Part shown: positions 37,301 through 48,251 of the stretch, in pieces
How positions within the stretch are numbered: the first letter of the stretch is position 1
Layout: every line of letters begins with the position of its first letter
Source of the DNA: Streptomyces sp. S.PB5
GTDB lineage: Bacteria; Actinomycetota; Actinomycetes; Streptomycetales; Streptomycetaceae
DNA: 64,000 nt
Assembly (NCBI RefSeq): GCF_030403745.1
Contig: NZ_JAQMWP010000003.1
Coordinates: 525,401 to 589,400, forward strand
Direction: 5' to 3'
The notes under the pieces: model-generated
Database searches by the model: none
What the model saw: the letters and a program-made list of their open reading frames with translations, nothing else
What the model was told of the DNA's origin: nothing
Position numbers and translations under genes: made by a program

Positions 37301-39061
37301 GCCCAGCGGGCCGCCGACGACGCCCGCCGCACCGCGCGTGCGCTGCGCGCCGAGCGCTCGGAGATCGCGGGTGCCCCCGACGACGTACCGGACAGCGGAG
37401 CCGACGATCCGAAGGCGTCACTGCCCGCGCTGCGGGAGGCCTACCGGGCGGCCTCGCAGGTGTACGAGAAGGTCGGCGTCGGCGCCGACCTGCGCGCCGA
37501 GCAGGCCCGGGCCGAGGGCGACGAGAGCGCGGCCCTCGCGGAGCTGGACCGGCTGAGCAACAAGGTCCGCACCCGCGCGGAACAGCTGCTCCAGTCGCCC
37601 GACGGCTCCGACGGCCCGTCCCGGCAGGCCGCCGCCGCCCGTGCCGAGGAGCTGGTGCAGCTCCTGGAGACGCGGATGTCCACCGCGAGCGAGCAGCTCG
37701 GCCGCCTGCGCGGCGAGGCCGAGCGGCACGCGCCCGAGGACGGCGAGGCGCACACCGAGTTGTCGGAGGAGCTGGAGCCGCGCGACGCCGAGCACGCGCA
37801 GGCGCTGCTGCGTACGGCGACCGCCGAACTCGCCTCCCGAACCGAGGCGTTGACACAGGCCAGGGAGGCGCACGCCGAGCTCCTGGACGCCCACCGCGCC
37901 GCCGAGGACGCGGCCGGGGGCTTCGACGAGATCGCCGCGATGCTCCGGGACCTGCTGCGCGAGCATGCGCCGGAGGAGGAGCAGGAGGAGACCGAGGCCT
38001 ACCCCGGCGGCCCGGAGGAGGCCCGGCAGTCCGCCGCCGAGGCCCGCCGGTCGCTGCGCGGCTGCGCCGCCGACCTGTCCGCCGCGGAGTCCGCCGTGCG
38101 GGAGGCGAGCGACGTGCTCGTCCGGCACGCCAACTCCACGCGGTACGAGCAGGTCCGGACCCCGGCGCGGCAGCAGATCCGTGAGCTGCCCGCCTCCGCG
38201 CTGCCCGAGCACGCCCAGAAGTGGGCGGACGCCTTCGCTCCCCGACTCCGGGTACTGACGGACGAGTTGGCGCAGCTGGAGCGCAACCGGGACTCGATCG
38301 TGGACCGGCTGCGCGGGCTCGTGGAGTCCGCGCTCGCCACCCTGAGGTCGGCCCAGCGGCTGTCCCGGCTGCCCGAGGGGCTCGGCGAGTGGTCCGGCCA
38401 GGAGTTCCTGCGGATCCGGTTCGAGGAGCCCGACCAGGCGACACTCACGGAGCGGCTCGGTGAGGTCATCGACGAGGCGACCAGGGCCGCCGTGAAGAAG
38501 AACTCCGACCTGCGGCGTGACGGAATGTCCCTGCTGCTGCGGGGAGTCGGGGCCGCGCTGCAGCCCAAGGGGGTCGCGGTCGAGATCCTCAAGCCGGACG
38601 CGGTGCTGCGGGCCGAGCGGGTGCCGGTCGGGCAGATGGGCGATGTGTTCTCCGGCGGGCAGCTCCTCACGGCGGCCATCGCCCTGTACTGCACGATGGC
38701 CGCGCTGCGGAGCAACGACCGGGGCCGGGACAAGCACCGGCATGCCGGGACACTGTTCCTCGACAACCCCATCGGGCGTGCCAACGCGACGTATCTGCTG
38801 GAGCTCCAGCGTGCGGTGTCGGACGCGCTGGGCGTTCAACTCCTGTACACCACCGGCCTGTTCGACACCACGGCGCTCGCGGAGTTCCCGCTGGTGATCC
38901 GGCTGCGCAATGACGCCGACCTCAGGGCGGGTCTCAAGTACATCAGCGTCGAGGAGCACCTGCGCCCGGGCCTGCCGCAGCAGCCGCAGGCCGAGGCGGA
39001 GGTGCACAGCGAGATCACGGCGACCCGGATGTTCAAGCGCCCGGCGCCGACGGCACCCTGA
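34373..39061 (+). CDS. Giant SMC-like ATPase (MukB/MksB/JetC-like)
   Basis: The 1,562-residue protein has split ATPase halves at its ends: Walker A ENGGGKS (64-70), signature FSGGQ (1426-1430) and Walker B strand LFLDNP (Asp1464, Asn1465). Between them are long Ala/Glu/Arg coiled coils broken at about 705-830 by a globular, hinge-like domain (GIPALPGWRYLA to LVDGVIITDPD). A Gly/Asp-rich flexible insert lies at about 613-657. It would entrap or extrude DNA together with the two upstream proteins. Asn replaces the usual catalytic Glu after the Walker B Asp. It is bigger than typical MksB/JetC (about 1,100) and near MukB (about 1,490). No JetD-type nuclease gene follows. Confidence 0.8.
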   Translation: MYELSRVRLYSIGPAGARYADTVLDLRGVGAEVPDPAPTQAEFFEEEPVGPPRRPAPAGVLFLENGGGKSVLLKLIFSVMLPGHRNTLGGASSGVLRKFLLADDCGHVALEWQHTLTGECVVVGKVSEWRGRQVSNDPRKFAEAWYSFRPGPGLSLDNLPVAESTAVRPVAEGASGAQGRRRTMKGFRDAITEAGKAYPHLEVHWEEIHDRWIEHLGDLGLDPELFRYQREMNADEGEAAGLFAVKKDSDFTDLLLRAVTDTRDTDGLADLVSGFGNKLGRRAELMAERDFTAGSVDLLGRIVEASEARSRARDIHAGAERRTRTLARRLSARGAQERVRAADLAQRVTAAAYAVTHAEGSRERSALIAAELAFRHASLALAAAEKSAAAQKRELADARTLHSAWQAAEAVLRHRAATDRVARVSAAIQEAERDAAPALAARAKAAVDLVRALHAAAESAEALANEEEERSAALQETGEAAYRDSTAAATEAQRARSEVGHLRQRLTEVEQETAEAVRAGWLDDSAPDADPARAALAASDAEKTAVAAWDTAREASRRATEHAREAGSAESRAELTAARAADAATAAERSYEAEQRLAEALAAEPRLAELLSLTEASGGGHGGVPVPRAGGDDASGGRDGAKRDGSAGRDGADDTADGALSPEELDRFADELRELLDTAVAAAERHLFELRTAAADDSRILGALGDGGLLPPGPDVLATVEFLGEHGIPALPGWRYLAQAVDPADHARVLAARPELVDGVIITDPDTHARAREALSEAALLPRSAVAVGTAAALLAPTPADGSGSEAVFLVPPNPAMHDEHAADEERQTLRARATERDEEIRALAARLGKDRELVARLASWRTGCPAGRLVELAQTAHEARAFAEESEAELAEARTVRAEADEAAAEAAQVRDERQEAAQKARRAADALAGLAFRLRERAGWQVKLRELADEAIESEARAQVCLERARAADEDRRAAQRAADDARRTARALRAERSEIAGAPDDVPDSGADDPKASLPALREAYRAASQVYEKVGVGADLRAEQARAEGDESAALAELDRLSNKVRTRAEQLLQSPDGSDGPSRQAAAARAEELVQLLETRMSTASEQLGRLRGEAERHAPEDGEAHTELSEELEPRDAEHAQALLRTATAELASRTEALTQAREAHAELLDAHRAAEDAAGGFDEIAAMLRDLLREHAPEEEQEETEAYPGGPEEARQSAAEARRSLRGCAADLSAAESAVREASDVLVRHANSTRYEQVRTPARQQIRELPASALPEHAQKWADAFAPRLRVLTDELAQLERNRDSIVDRLRGLVESALATLRSAQRLSRLPEGLGEWSGQEFLRIRFEEPDQATLTERLGEVIDEATRAAVKKNSDLRRDGMSLLLRGVGAALQPKGVAVEILKPDAVLRAERVPVGQMGDVFSGGQLLTAAIALYCTMAALRSNDRGRDKHRHAGTLFLDNPIGRANATYLLELQRAVSDALGVQLLYTTGLFDTTALAEFPLVIRLRNDADLRAGLKYISVEEHLRPGLPQQPQAEAEVHSEITATRMFKRPAPTAP

Positions 39062-39082
39062 GGAGGAGTCGGCCTGGTCCGG

Positions 39083-39625
39083 TCAGGAGTGGGACAAGCG
39101 GCCGGCTCCGCCACGGCGCCGTATCCGCTCCTGCGCCCGCTCCGCGGCCCGTGTCTGGCGTCGGGCCCTGCGTCGTTCGCGCCGCAGGGCCCGGGCGGTG
39201 CTGCTCGGGACCGACACGACGCCGTTGCGCTGGTTCCAGACCTGACGGGTCACCCAGACGTCCAGGGCGCCCCAAGTCGCCACCACGGTGCTGGCCACGC
39301 TGCTGAGGACCATCGGGAAGGCCAGCCATGATCCGGCCAGTGTGCACAGGAACGCGACCATCGCCTGGACCAGTGTCACGGCGATGATGAGCACCGCGCG
39401 CACCGCCGATGTGCGCACCGGATCGGGCATCCGGCGTCGGCGCGCGGGCTCCTCGATCCACAACTGCCGGTAGTACGACTGCTCTTCGGGCGCTGCGTGC
39501 TCGGCGAGCCCGCTGCCCTCCCCGCGCTCCGGAATGTCGCGATCCAGTGCCTCGGGGCTCCGTCGGGCTGTCAACTGCCCTACTGCACCGTCCGCGGGCG
39601 CCTCGCGCCGCTCCGCCGTGCCCAT
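39083..39625 (-). CDS. Two-helix membrane protein, uncharacterised
   Basis: A 180-residue protein with an acidic N-terminal half, two hydrophobic helices (about 80-97 and 100-120), and a very basic C-terminal tail of Arg-rich helix (ALRRERRRARRQTRAAERAQ). The tail could bind nucleic acid or phospholipid heads. It is convergent with the SMC-like gene, 21 bases apart. The ATG at 39625 is used; a GTG at 39643 would add six residues. No family recognised. Confidence 0.7.
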   Translation of the reverse strand: MGTAERREAPADGAVGQLTARRSPEALDRDIPERGEGSGLAEHAAPEEQSYYRQLWIEEPARRRRMPDPVRTSAVRAVLIIAVTLVQAMVAFLCTLAGSWLAFPMVLSSVASTVVATWGALDVWVTRQVWNQRNGVVSVPSSTARALRRERRRARRQTRAAERAQERIRRRGGAGRLSHS

Positions 39626-39779
39626 CAACGTGTCACTCCCCACCGCCAGCAGACCCCTCGCCCGTGTGCGAACACACGGCTCCCCAGTGGCTGCCCGGCT
39701 TGCGCCCTTTTACGCCGCCCGGTTGCGGGATGCGGCTCGTGTGGCCGATTCCGCCCCCATTTCCTGAAGAGAAGGACGT

Positions 39780-39962
39780 ATGACACGCCCTGAAGATTCC
39801 CGGGAAACGAAAAATTCTGGCCAACTGCCCAGCCGTATCGATCGGATCCGTACACCCGGTTGGTGCGGAAAAGGGGGAGGCTATCTGCCGCAATGCCCCG
39901 ACAACCGACCATCTCGCGCCGCCGGTGCGGGAGTTCGGTCTCCGGACCGGTCTTCGAGTTAA
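39780..39962 (+). CDS. Possible small basic protein (60 aa)
   Basis: An ATG frame of 60 codons follows AGAAGGACGT, one of the better ribosome sites in the window. The product is polar, basic and Gly-rich with CGKGGGYLPQCP, and has no membrane segment. It sits alone in the 418-base gap between the two-helix membrane gene and cvnA; the rest of the gap holds AT-richer promoter-like sequence (TTATTGACG near 39990) but no other gene I can support. It may be a chance frame. Confidence 0.3.
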   Translation: MTRPEDSRETKNSGQLPSRIDRIRTPGWCGKGGGYLPQCPDNRPSRAAGAGVRSPDRSSS

Positions 39963-40043
39963 CTGTGCGACGGTAGTAGGCTCGCGCCGTTTATTGACGT
40001 ACATGTGTGCCCCCGGCCGATGGGGGTCGAGCTGGGGGAGGCC

Positions 40044-42941
40044 ATGCGCTTTCGCGGGAAGTCGATCCGCCGGAAGATCGTGGCGCTGCTTCTCGTGCCG
40101 CTGGTGTCCCTGGCCGCGATCTGGGGCTTCGCCACGGTACTCACGGGAAGGGCGGTCACTCAGCTCTTCCACGTGTCCGCCGTCGTCGAGGACATCGGGT
40201 ATCCCACCGAGGACACGGTCCGGGTCCTGCAGCAGGAACGCCGCCAGACCCTCGTCTATCTGGCCGACCCCCGGGCCTCGGACGCGCTCGCCTCGCTCCG
40301 CGAGACCCGCACCGCCACCGACGACGCCATCGCCGAACTCCGCAAGAACGCCACGGACCCCGACGTCCGTGACGGCCTCGACCAGGACGACGAGGAACAC
40401 CTCACCGCCATGCTCGACGCCTTCGACAGCGTCGACTCCCTGCGCCGCAGCGTCGAAGAGGACGCGGTCGACCGCTTCCAGGCACTCGAGCGCTACAACC
40501 GCCTCGTGGACCCCTGCTACGCCCTGCTGGCCTCCCTCGACGGGGTGGACAGCGTGGAGATGGACAAGCAGGCCCGTGCCCTGGTCAACATCACACGCGC
40601 CCGTGAAATCCTCTCCCGCGAGGACGCCCTGCTCGGCTCCGCCCTGGTCGTCGGGCAGCTCAGCCACAAGGAGATCCAAGCGGTCTCCGACCTGATCGCG
40701 CAGCGCACCGTGCTGTACGACATCAGCCTGCCGGTCCTGCCCGCGTCGGAGCGCGACCGCTACGAACTGCTCTGGAAGAACGCCTCCACCGCATCCCTGC
40801 GCTCCGCCGAGGAAGCCGTCGTCGACTCGGAGCCCGGCCCGTCCCGCTTCGTCACCGCCAAGAGCTGGGACGCCGCCGCAGGCAGCGTGCTCGACCAACT
40901 CGCCACCCTCAACGACCATGCGGGCGACCGCTATCAGGACCGCGTGCAGCCGGTCGCGATGAACGTCATCGTCAAGGCCGCCGTCGCCGGTGTTCTCGGT
41001 CTGGTCGCCCTCCTCTTCTCGCTCTTCCTCTCCGTACGTGTTGGCCGCGGCCTCATCCGCGACCTGCGCCAGCTGCGCCTTGAGGCCCATGAGGCGTCCG
41101 GCGTGCGGCTGCCCAGCGTCATGCGCAGGCTGTCCGCGGGCGAACAGGTCGACGTGGAGACCGAGGTCCCGCGGCTGGAGTACGACAAGAACGAGATGGG
41201 CGAGGTCGGCCAGGCCCTCAACACCCTCCAGCGGGCCGCCGTCGAGGCCGCCGTCAAACAGGCCGAACTGCGCGCGGGTGTCTCCGAGGTCTTCGTGAAC
41301 CTCGCCCGCCGCAGCCAGGTGCTCCTGCACAAGCAGCTCACCCTGCTCGACACGATGGAGCGCCGGACCGAGGACACCGACGAACTCGCCGACCTGTTCC
41401 GCCTCGACCACCTGACCACCCGTATGCGCCGCCACGCCGAGGGCCTGGTGATCCTTTCCGGCGCCGCCCCGTCCCGGCAGTGGCGCAAGCCCGTCCAGCT
41501 CATGGACGTCGTACGCGCTGCCGTCGCCGAGGTGGAGGACTACGAGCGCATCGAGGTCCGCCGGCTGCCGAGGGTCGCCGTCACCGGACCGGCCGTCGCC
41601 GACCTCACGCACCTCGTCGCCGAACTCCTGGAGAACGCCACGGTGTTCTCCCCGCCGCACACCGCCGTCCAGGTCCTGGGCGAGCGCGTCGCCAACGGCT
41701 TCACCCTGGAGATCCACGACCGCGGCCTCGGCATGGCGGCCGACGCCCTGCTCGACGCCAACCTCCGGCTCGCCGAGACACCGGAGTTCGAGCTCTCCGA
41801 CACCGACCGGCTCGGCCTGTTCGTCGTCAGCCGACTCGCACAGCGGCAGAACGTCAGGGTCTCGCTGCAGCCCTCGCCGTACGGCGGCACCACGGCTGTC
41901 GTCTTCATCCCGGTCACCCTGCTGACGGACGACGTCCCCGACACCAACGGCATCGGCTTCCGCCTCGACCGCCCCACGCCGTCCAAGGAGGCCGAACTCG
42001 AGGAGGCCCGCCGGGCCCAGCTCGCCCATGTGCCGGTGCAGCTGCCCGGTCTCAACGGCGGACTCCTGGACGGCCCCGTCGAGCTGGAGGCCCCCGTCGA
42101 CCTGGACGCGATCGACGACATCCCCGGCGACCTCGACGACGAGGACAGCGAACACGGCGGGCTGTTCCGCCCGCGCCGCTCCCTGTCCCGTACGGACACG
42201 TCGGGCGACGAACCCCGCGATGTCCCCGACGGCGAACCGAACGCCCCGGTGTCGCTGCACCGCCGCCACACCCCCAAGCTGGTCAGTTCGCACGGCCGCC
42301 CGGTGAACGAGCAGCGCGACGAGGCGGGGGACGAGTCCTCGACGGGCTCGAACCGGTCCCTCTCCCCGGCGGCACCGCCCCTTCCCGCGCGCCGACGCGC
42401 AACCGGCCCCCAGCTCCGGGCCACCGGCGTCGCCGACCGACTCGACGAGCAGCGTGCCGAGACCCCGGCAGCCACCGGCCGTGAGCTCGGCGGGAGCACA
42501 CCGGGTGCCCCGGCCCTCCCGAGGCGCACCCGGCGCGCCGAGATCGCGTCGAGCGGCGCGGGCGAGCCCACCCACGACCCGGCCTCCGGCGCCCTCACGG
42601 AACAGCGGAGCGGCTCCGCCTCCGTGCTGCCGGAGAACAGCCCGGCCCGCCCGCGCCAGCAGATCGGCCCCGGCCCCGCGGCACAGGGGACCGAGCCCGG
42701 CACCGCCCCCCTGCCCCGCCGCGTTCGCCAGGCCAATCTGGCCCCGCAGCTGAAGCAGGGTCCCGCCGAGCGCCGCACCGACCACGACAGCGGGTTCGAG
42801 GAGCGGGACGCAGACCAGGTACGCAACCGTATGGCTTCGCTCCAGCGCGGCTGGCAGCGAGGCCGTGCGGAGAACGACGCCGCGGGCGAAGACACCCACA
42901 GCGGCACAGCACCACAAGGAACTAAGGGGGACGGTCGATGA
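40044..42941 (+). CDS. cvnA: CvnA, conservon sensor-kinase-like protein
   Basis: The 965-residue protein has a first membrane helix (about 11-33), a large extracellular NIT-type helical sensor, a second membrane helix (306-333), a HAMP-like linker, then RLDHLTTRMRRHAEGL where a dimerisation helix would be, and an HATPase domain: N box LLENATVFSPP (about 527), G1 DRGLGM (559), G2 DRLGLFVVSRLA (588). From about 640 to the end is a disordered Pro/Arg-rich tail. CvnA proteins work with CvnB-D as a eukaryotic-G-protein-like membrane complex. The ATG follows GGGGGAGG and its end overlaps cvnB (ATGA). Confidence 0.9.
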   Translation: MRFRGKSIRRKIVALLLVPLVSLAAIWGFATVLTGRAVTQLFHVSAVVEDIGYPTEDTVRVLQQERRQTLVYLADPRASDALASLRETRTATDDAIAELRKNATDPDVRDGLDQDDEEHLTAMLDAFDSVDSLRRSVEEDAVDRFQALERYNRLVDPCYALLASLDGVDSVEMDKQARALVNITRAREILSREDALLGSALVVGQLSHKEIQAVSDLIAQRTVLYDISLPVLPASERDRYELLWKNASTASLRSAEEAVVDSEPGPSRFVTAKSWDAAAGSVLDQLATLNDHAGDRYQDRVQPVAMNVIVKAAVAGVLGLVALLFSLFLSVRVGRGLIRDLRQLRLEAHEASGVRLPSVMRRLSAGEQVDVETEVPRLEYDKNEMGEVGQALNTLQRAAVEAAVKQAELRAGVSEVFVNLARRSQVLLHKQLTLLDTMERRTEDTDELADLFRLDHLTTRMRRHAEGLVILSGAAPSRQWRKPVQLMDVVRAAVAEVEDYERIEVRRLPRVAVTGPAVADLTHLVAELLENATVFSPPHTAVQVLGERVANGFTLEIHDRGLGMAADALLDANLRLAETPEFELSDTDRLGLFVVSRLAQRQNVRVSLQPSPYGGTTAVVFIPVTLLTDDVPDTNGIGFRLDRPTPSKEAELEEARRAQLAHVPVQLPGLNGGLLDGPVELEAPVDLDAIDDIPGDLDDEDSEHGGLFRPRRSLSRTDTSGDEPRDVPDGEPNAPVSLHRRHTPKLVSSHGRPVNEQRDEAGDESSTGSNRSLSPAAPPLPARRRATGPQLRATGVADRLDEQRAETPAATGRELGGSTPGAPALPRRTRRAEIASSGAGEPTHDPASGALTEQRSGSASVLPENSPARPRQQIGPGPAAQGTEPGTAPLPRRVRQANLAPQLKQGPAERRTDHDSGFEERDADQVRNRMASLQRGWQRGRAENDAAGEDTHSGTAPQGTKGDGR

Positions 42942-43375
42942 CCGCACCGAAGGCGACCGGCCACATCGCGACCAACAGGTCCGGCGAGCTCAACTGGCTC
43001 CTGGACGATCTGGTGGACCGCGTCGCAAGCATCCGCAAGGCCGTCGTGCTCTCCGGCGACGGGCTGGCGACGGGGGCCTCCAAGGACCTCACCCGGGAGG
43101 ACAGCGAGCACCTGGCCGCCGTCGCCTCCGGCTTCCACAGCCTCGCCAAGGGCGTGGGCCGGCACTTCGAGGCGGGCAATGTCCGGCAGACGGTCGTCGA
43201 ACTCGACGACGCCTTCCTCTTCGTGACGGCCGCCGGCGACGGCAGCTGCCTCGCCGTTCTCGCCGACGCGGACTCCGATGTCGGCCTGGTCGCCTACGAG
43301 ATGACGCTCCTCGTCAAGCGGGTCGGTGCACATCTGGCCTCCGCTCCGCGCACCGATCTGCCTCAGGGCGGGTAG
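42938..43375 (+). CDS. cvnB: CvnB, roadblock/LC7 protein
   Basis: The 145-residue roadblock/LC7-fold protein has GELNWLLDDLVDRVASIRKAVVLSGDG at the start and the central strand-helix region DDAFLFVTAAGDGSCLAVLAD. Roadblock proteins act as GAP-like or scaffold partners of small GTPases; here the partner should be CvnD. The ATG overlaps the cvnA stop, so the two are translationally coupled. Confidence 0.93.
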   Translation: MTAPKATGHIATNRSGELNWLLDDLVDRVASIRKAVVLSGDGLATGASKDLTREDSEHLAAVASGFHSLAKGVGRHFEAGNVRQTVVELDDAFLFVTAAGDGSCLAVLADADSDVGLVAYEMTLLVKRVGAHLASAPRTDLPQGG

Positions 43376-43384
43376 TGAGATGGC

Positions 43385-43780
43385 ATGAGCACAGACGGTC
43401 AGGGAAGAAGCCACTGGTTCGATGACGAGGCCGGACCGGTCGTCCGTCCGTACGCCATGACGCGAGGCCGCACCACCAGTGCGGGCCAGCACCGGCTCGA
43501 CCTCATCGCGGTGGTCGTGGCGGAAGCCCAGGCGGACGATCCGGAAGGCGATCACACGCTTTCCCCGGAGCATGTGGACATCGTCGACCTGTGCCGGGAC
43601 GCCCCGCAGTCGGTCGCCGAACTCTCCTCCGAACTCGACCTGCCCATCGGTGTGGTCCGGGTGCTCGTGGGCGACCTCGTGGCCGGCGAGTTCGTCCATG
43701 TGAACCGGCCCGTACCGCCCGCCGAGCTGCCGGACGTGAGCATCCTGCGGGATGTGATCAACGGCCTCCGGGCGCTGTGA
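43385..43780 (+). CDS. cvnC: CvnC, DUF742 protein
   Basis: The 131-residue DUF742 protein carries VRPYAMTRGRT near residue 20 and a C-terminal winged-helix-like section (VDIVDLCRDAPQSVAELSSELDLPIGVVRVLVGDL). This is the third conservon component, nine bases after cvnB. In normal conservons cvnD follows directly; here it is 3.8 kb away, beyond the HyuA-HyuB gene. Confidence 0.93.
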   Translation: MSTDGQGRSHWFDDEAGPVVRPYAMTRGRTTSAGQHRLDLIAVVVAEAQADDPEGDHTLSPEHVDIVDLCRDAPQSVAELSSELDLPIGVVRVLVGDLVAGEFVHVNRPVPPAELPDVSILRDVINGLRAL

Positions 43781-43830
43781 CCGAGCGCCCCGCGCCCTGA
43801 GCGGGCCGGGCGCCGGAACGGCCCTCCCGA

Positions 43831-43886
43831 TATGATCCGACTGATCGTCGACAACCATCCGCAGACGGTCTGCCGCCACTCTGCGG
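43831..43886. promoter_or_regulatory. Control region of the HyuA-HyuB gene: -10 box and inverted repeats
   Basis: TATGAT (43831-43836) is a near-perfect -10 box, although no good -35 is seen. Downstream are a 13-base palindrome GCAGACGGTCTGC (43861-43873) and an inverted repeat CCGCAGA (43859-43865)/TCTGCGG (43880-43886), ending 35 bases before the GTG. Together they suggest that the gene has its own regulated promoter rather than depending only on the conservon. Confidence 0.5.
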
Positions 43887-43921
43887 ACACGGTGCCGAAC
43901 AGCACGATCGGGGAGACGGAC

Positions 43922-47543
<3,622 letters not shown>

Positions 47544-47563
<20 letters not shown>

Positions 47564-48152
47564 GCGCGGCAAGCCCCCGGTCGAGCCCGTCACGTTCAAG
47601 ATCCTGGTGGCCGGCGGCTTCGGCGTGGGCAAGACCACGCTCGTGGGCGCGGTCAGCGAGATCAGACCGCTGCGCACCGAGGAGCTGCTCACCGAGGCAG
47701 GACGCCCGGTCGACGACACGCGTGGCGTGGAGGGCAAGCGCACCACCACGGTGGCCATGGACTTCGGGCGCATCACCTTGCGCGAGGACCTGGTGCTCTA
47801 CCTCTTCGGGACGCCCGGGCAGGAGCGTTTCTGGTTCATGTGGGACGAGTTGTCCGAGGGCGCGCTCGGTGCCGTCGTGCTGGCCGACACCCGCCGGCTG
47901 GAGGACTGCTTCGCCGCCGTCGACTACTTCGAGCGGCGCTCCATACCCTTCGTGGTCGGCGTCAACTGCTTCGAGGGGTCCGCCCGTTACCCCATCGAGG
48001 ACGTCCGCCAGGCCCTCGACCTCGACGAGGACGTACCGCTCCTGCTGTGCGACGCCCGTGACCGGGAGTCGGTCAAGGAGGTCCTCATCGGTGTGGTCCG
48101 GCACGCCATGGCGTACGCGGCGGAGCGCCGCCAGGCCGCCGTCACGAGCTGA
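47544..48152 (+). CDS. cvnD: CvnD, conservon small GTPase
   Basis: The 202-residue GTPase has a P-loop [11 protein letters not shown] (residues 23-33), switch region with TTTVAMDFG, and [20 protein letters not shown], the DxxG-like motif in which Asp is replaced by Thr as is usual for CvnD. The N/TKxD box is absent in its classical form (VGVNCFEG). It begins inside the 3' end of the HyuA-HyuB gene with GGAG upstream. In other conservons it follows cvnC; separation here is unusual. Confidence 0.93.
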
Positions 48153-48161
48153 CACGGGGAA

Positions 48162-48201
48162 CGGCCCGCACCCCCGCCGACCGGGGTACGGGCCGAGTTT
48201 T
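48162..48201. terminator. Terminator between cvnD and glpK
   Basis: Arms 48162-48174 and 48183-48195 pair with one mismatch over 13 bases (CGGCCCG...CGGGCCG), followed by AGTTTT. It fits a rho-independent terminator for cvnD. A second GC stem, about 48211-48250 (ACGCGCGCGTGCG with a near-complementary partner), follows and may serve glpK from the other side. Confidence 0.75.
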
Positions 48202-48251
48202 CTCAGCGCCACGCGCGCGTGCGGTTCACGGGAACGCACGCACGCGTGCCG

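Noticed and set aside
31893..39061. Calling the SMC operon a complete Wadjet plasmid-defence system
   Set aside because: No JetD nuclease gene is adjacent and similarity of the two small subunits was not computed, so only a condensin-like label is supported.
39633..42947. A reverse-strand open frame of 1,104 codons opposite cvnA
   Set aside because: Antisense shadow of a clear CvnA protein with no family motifs.
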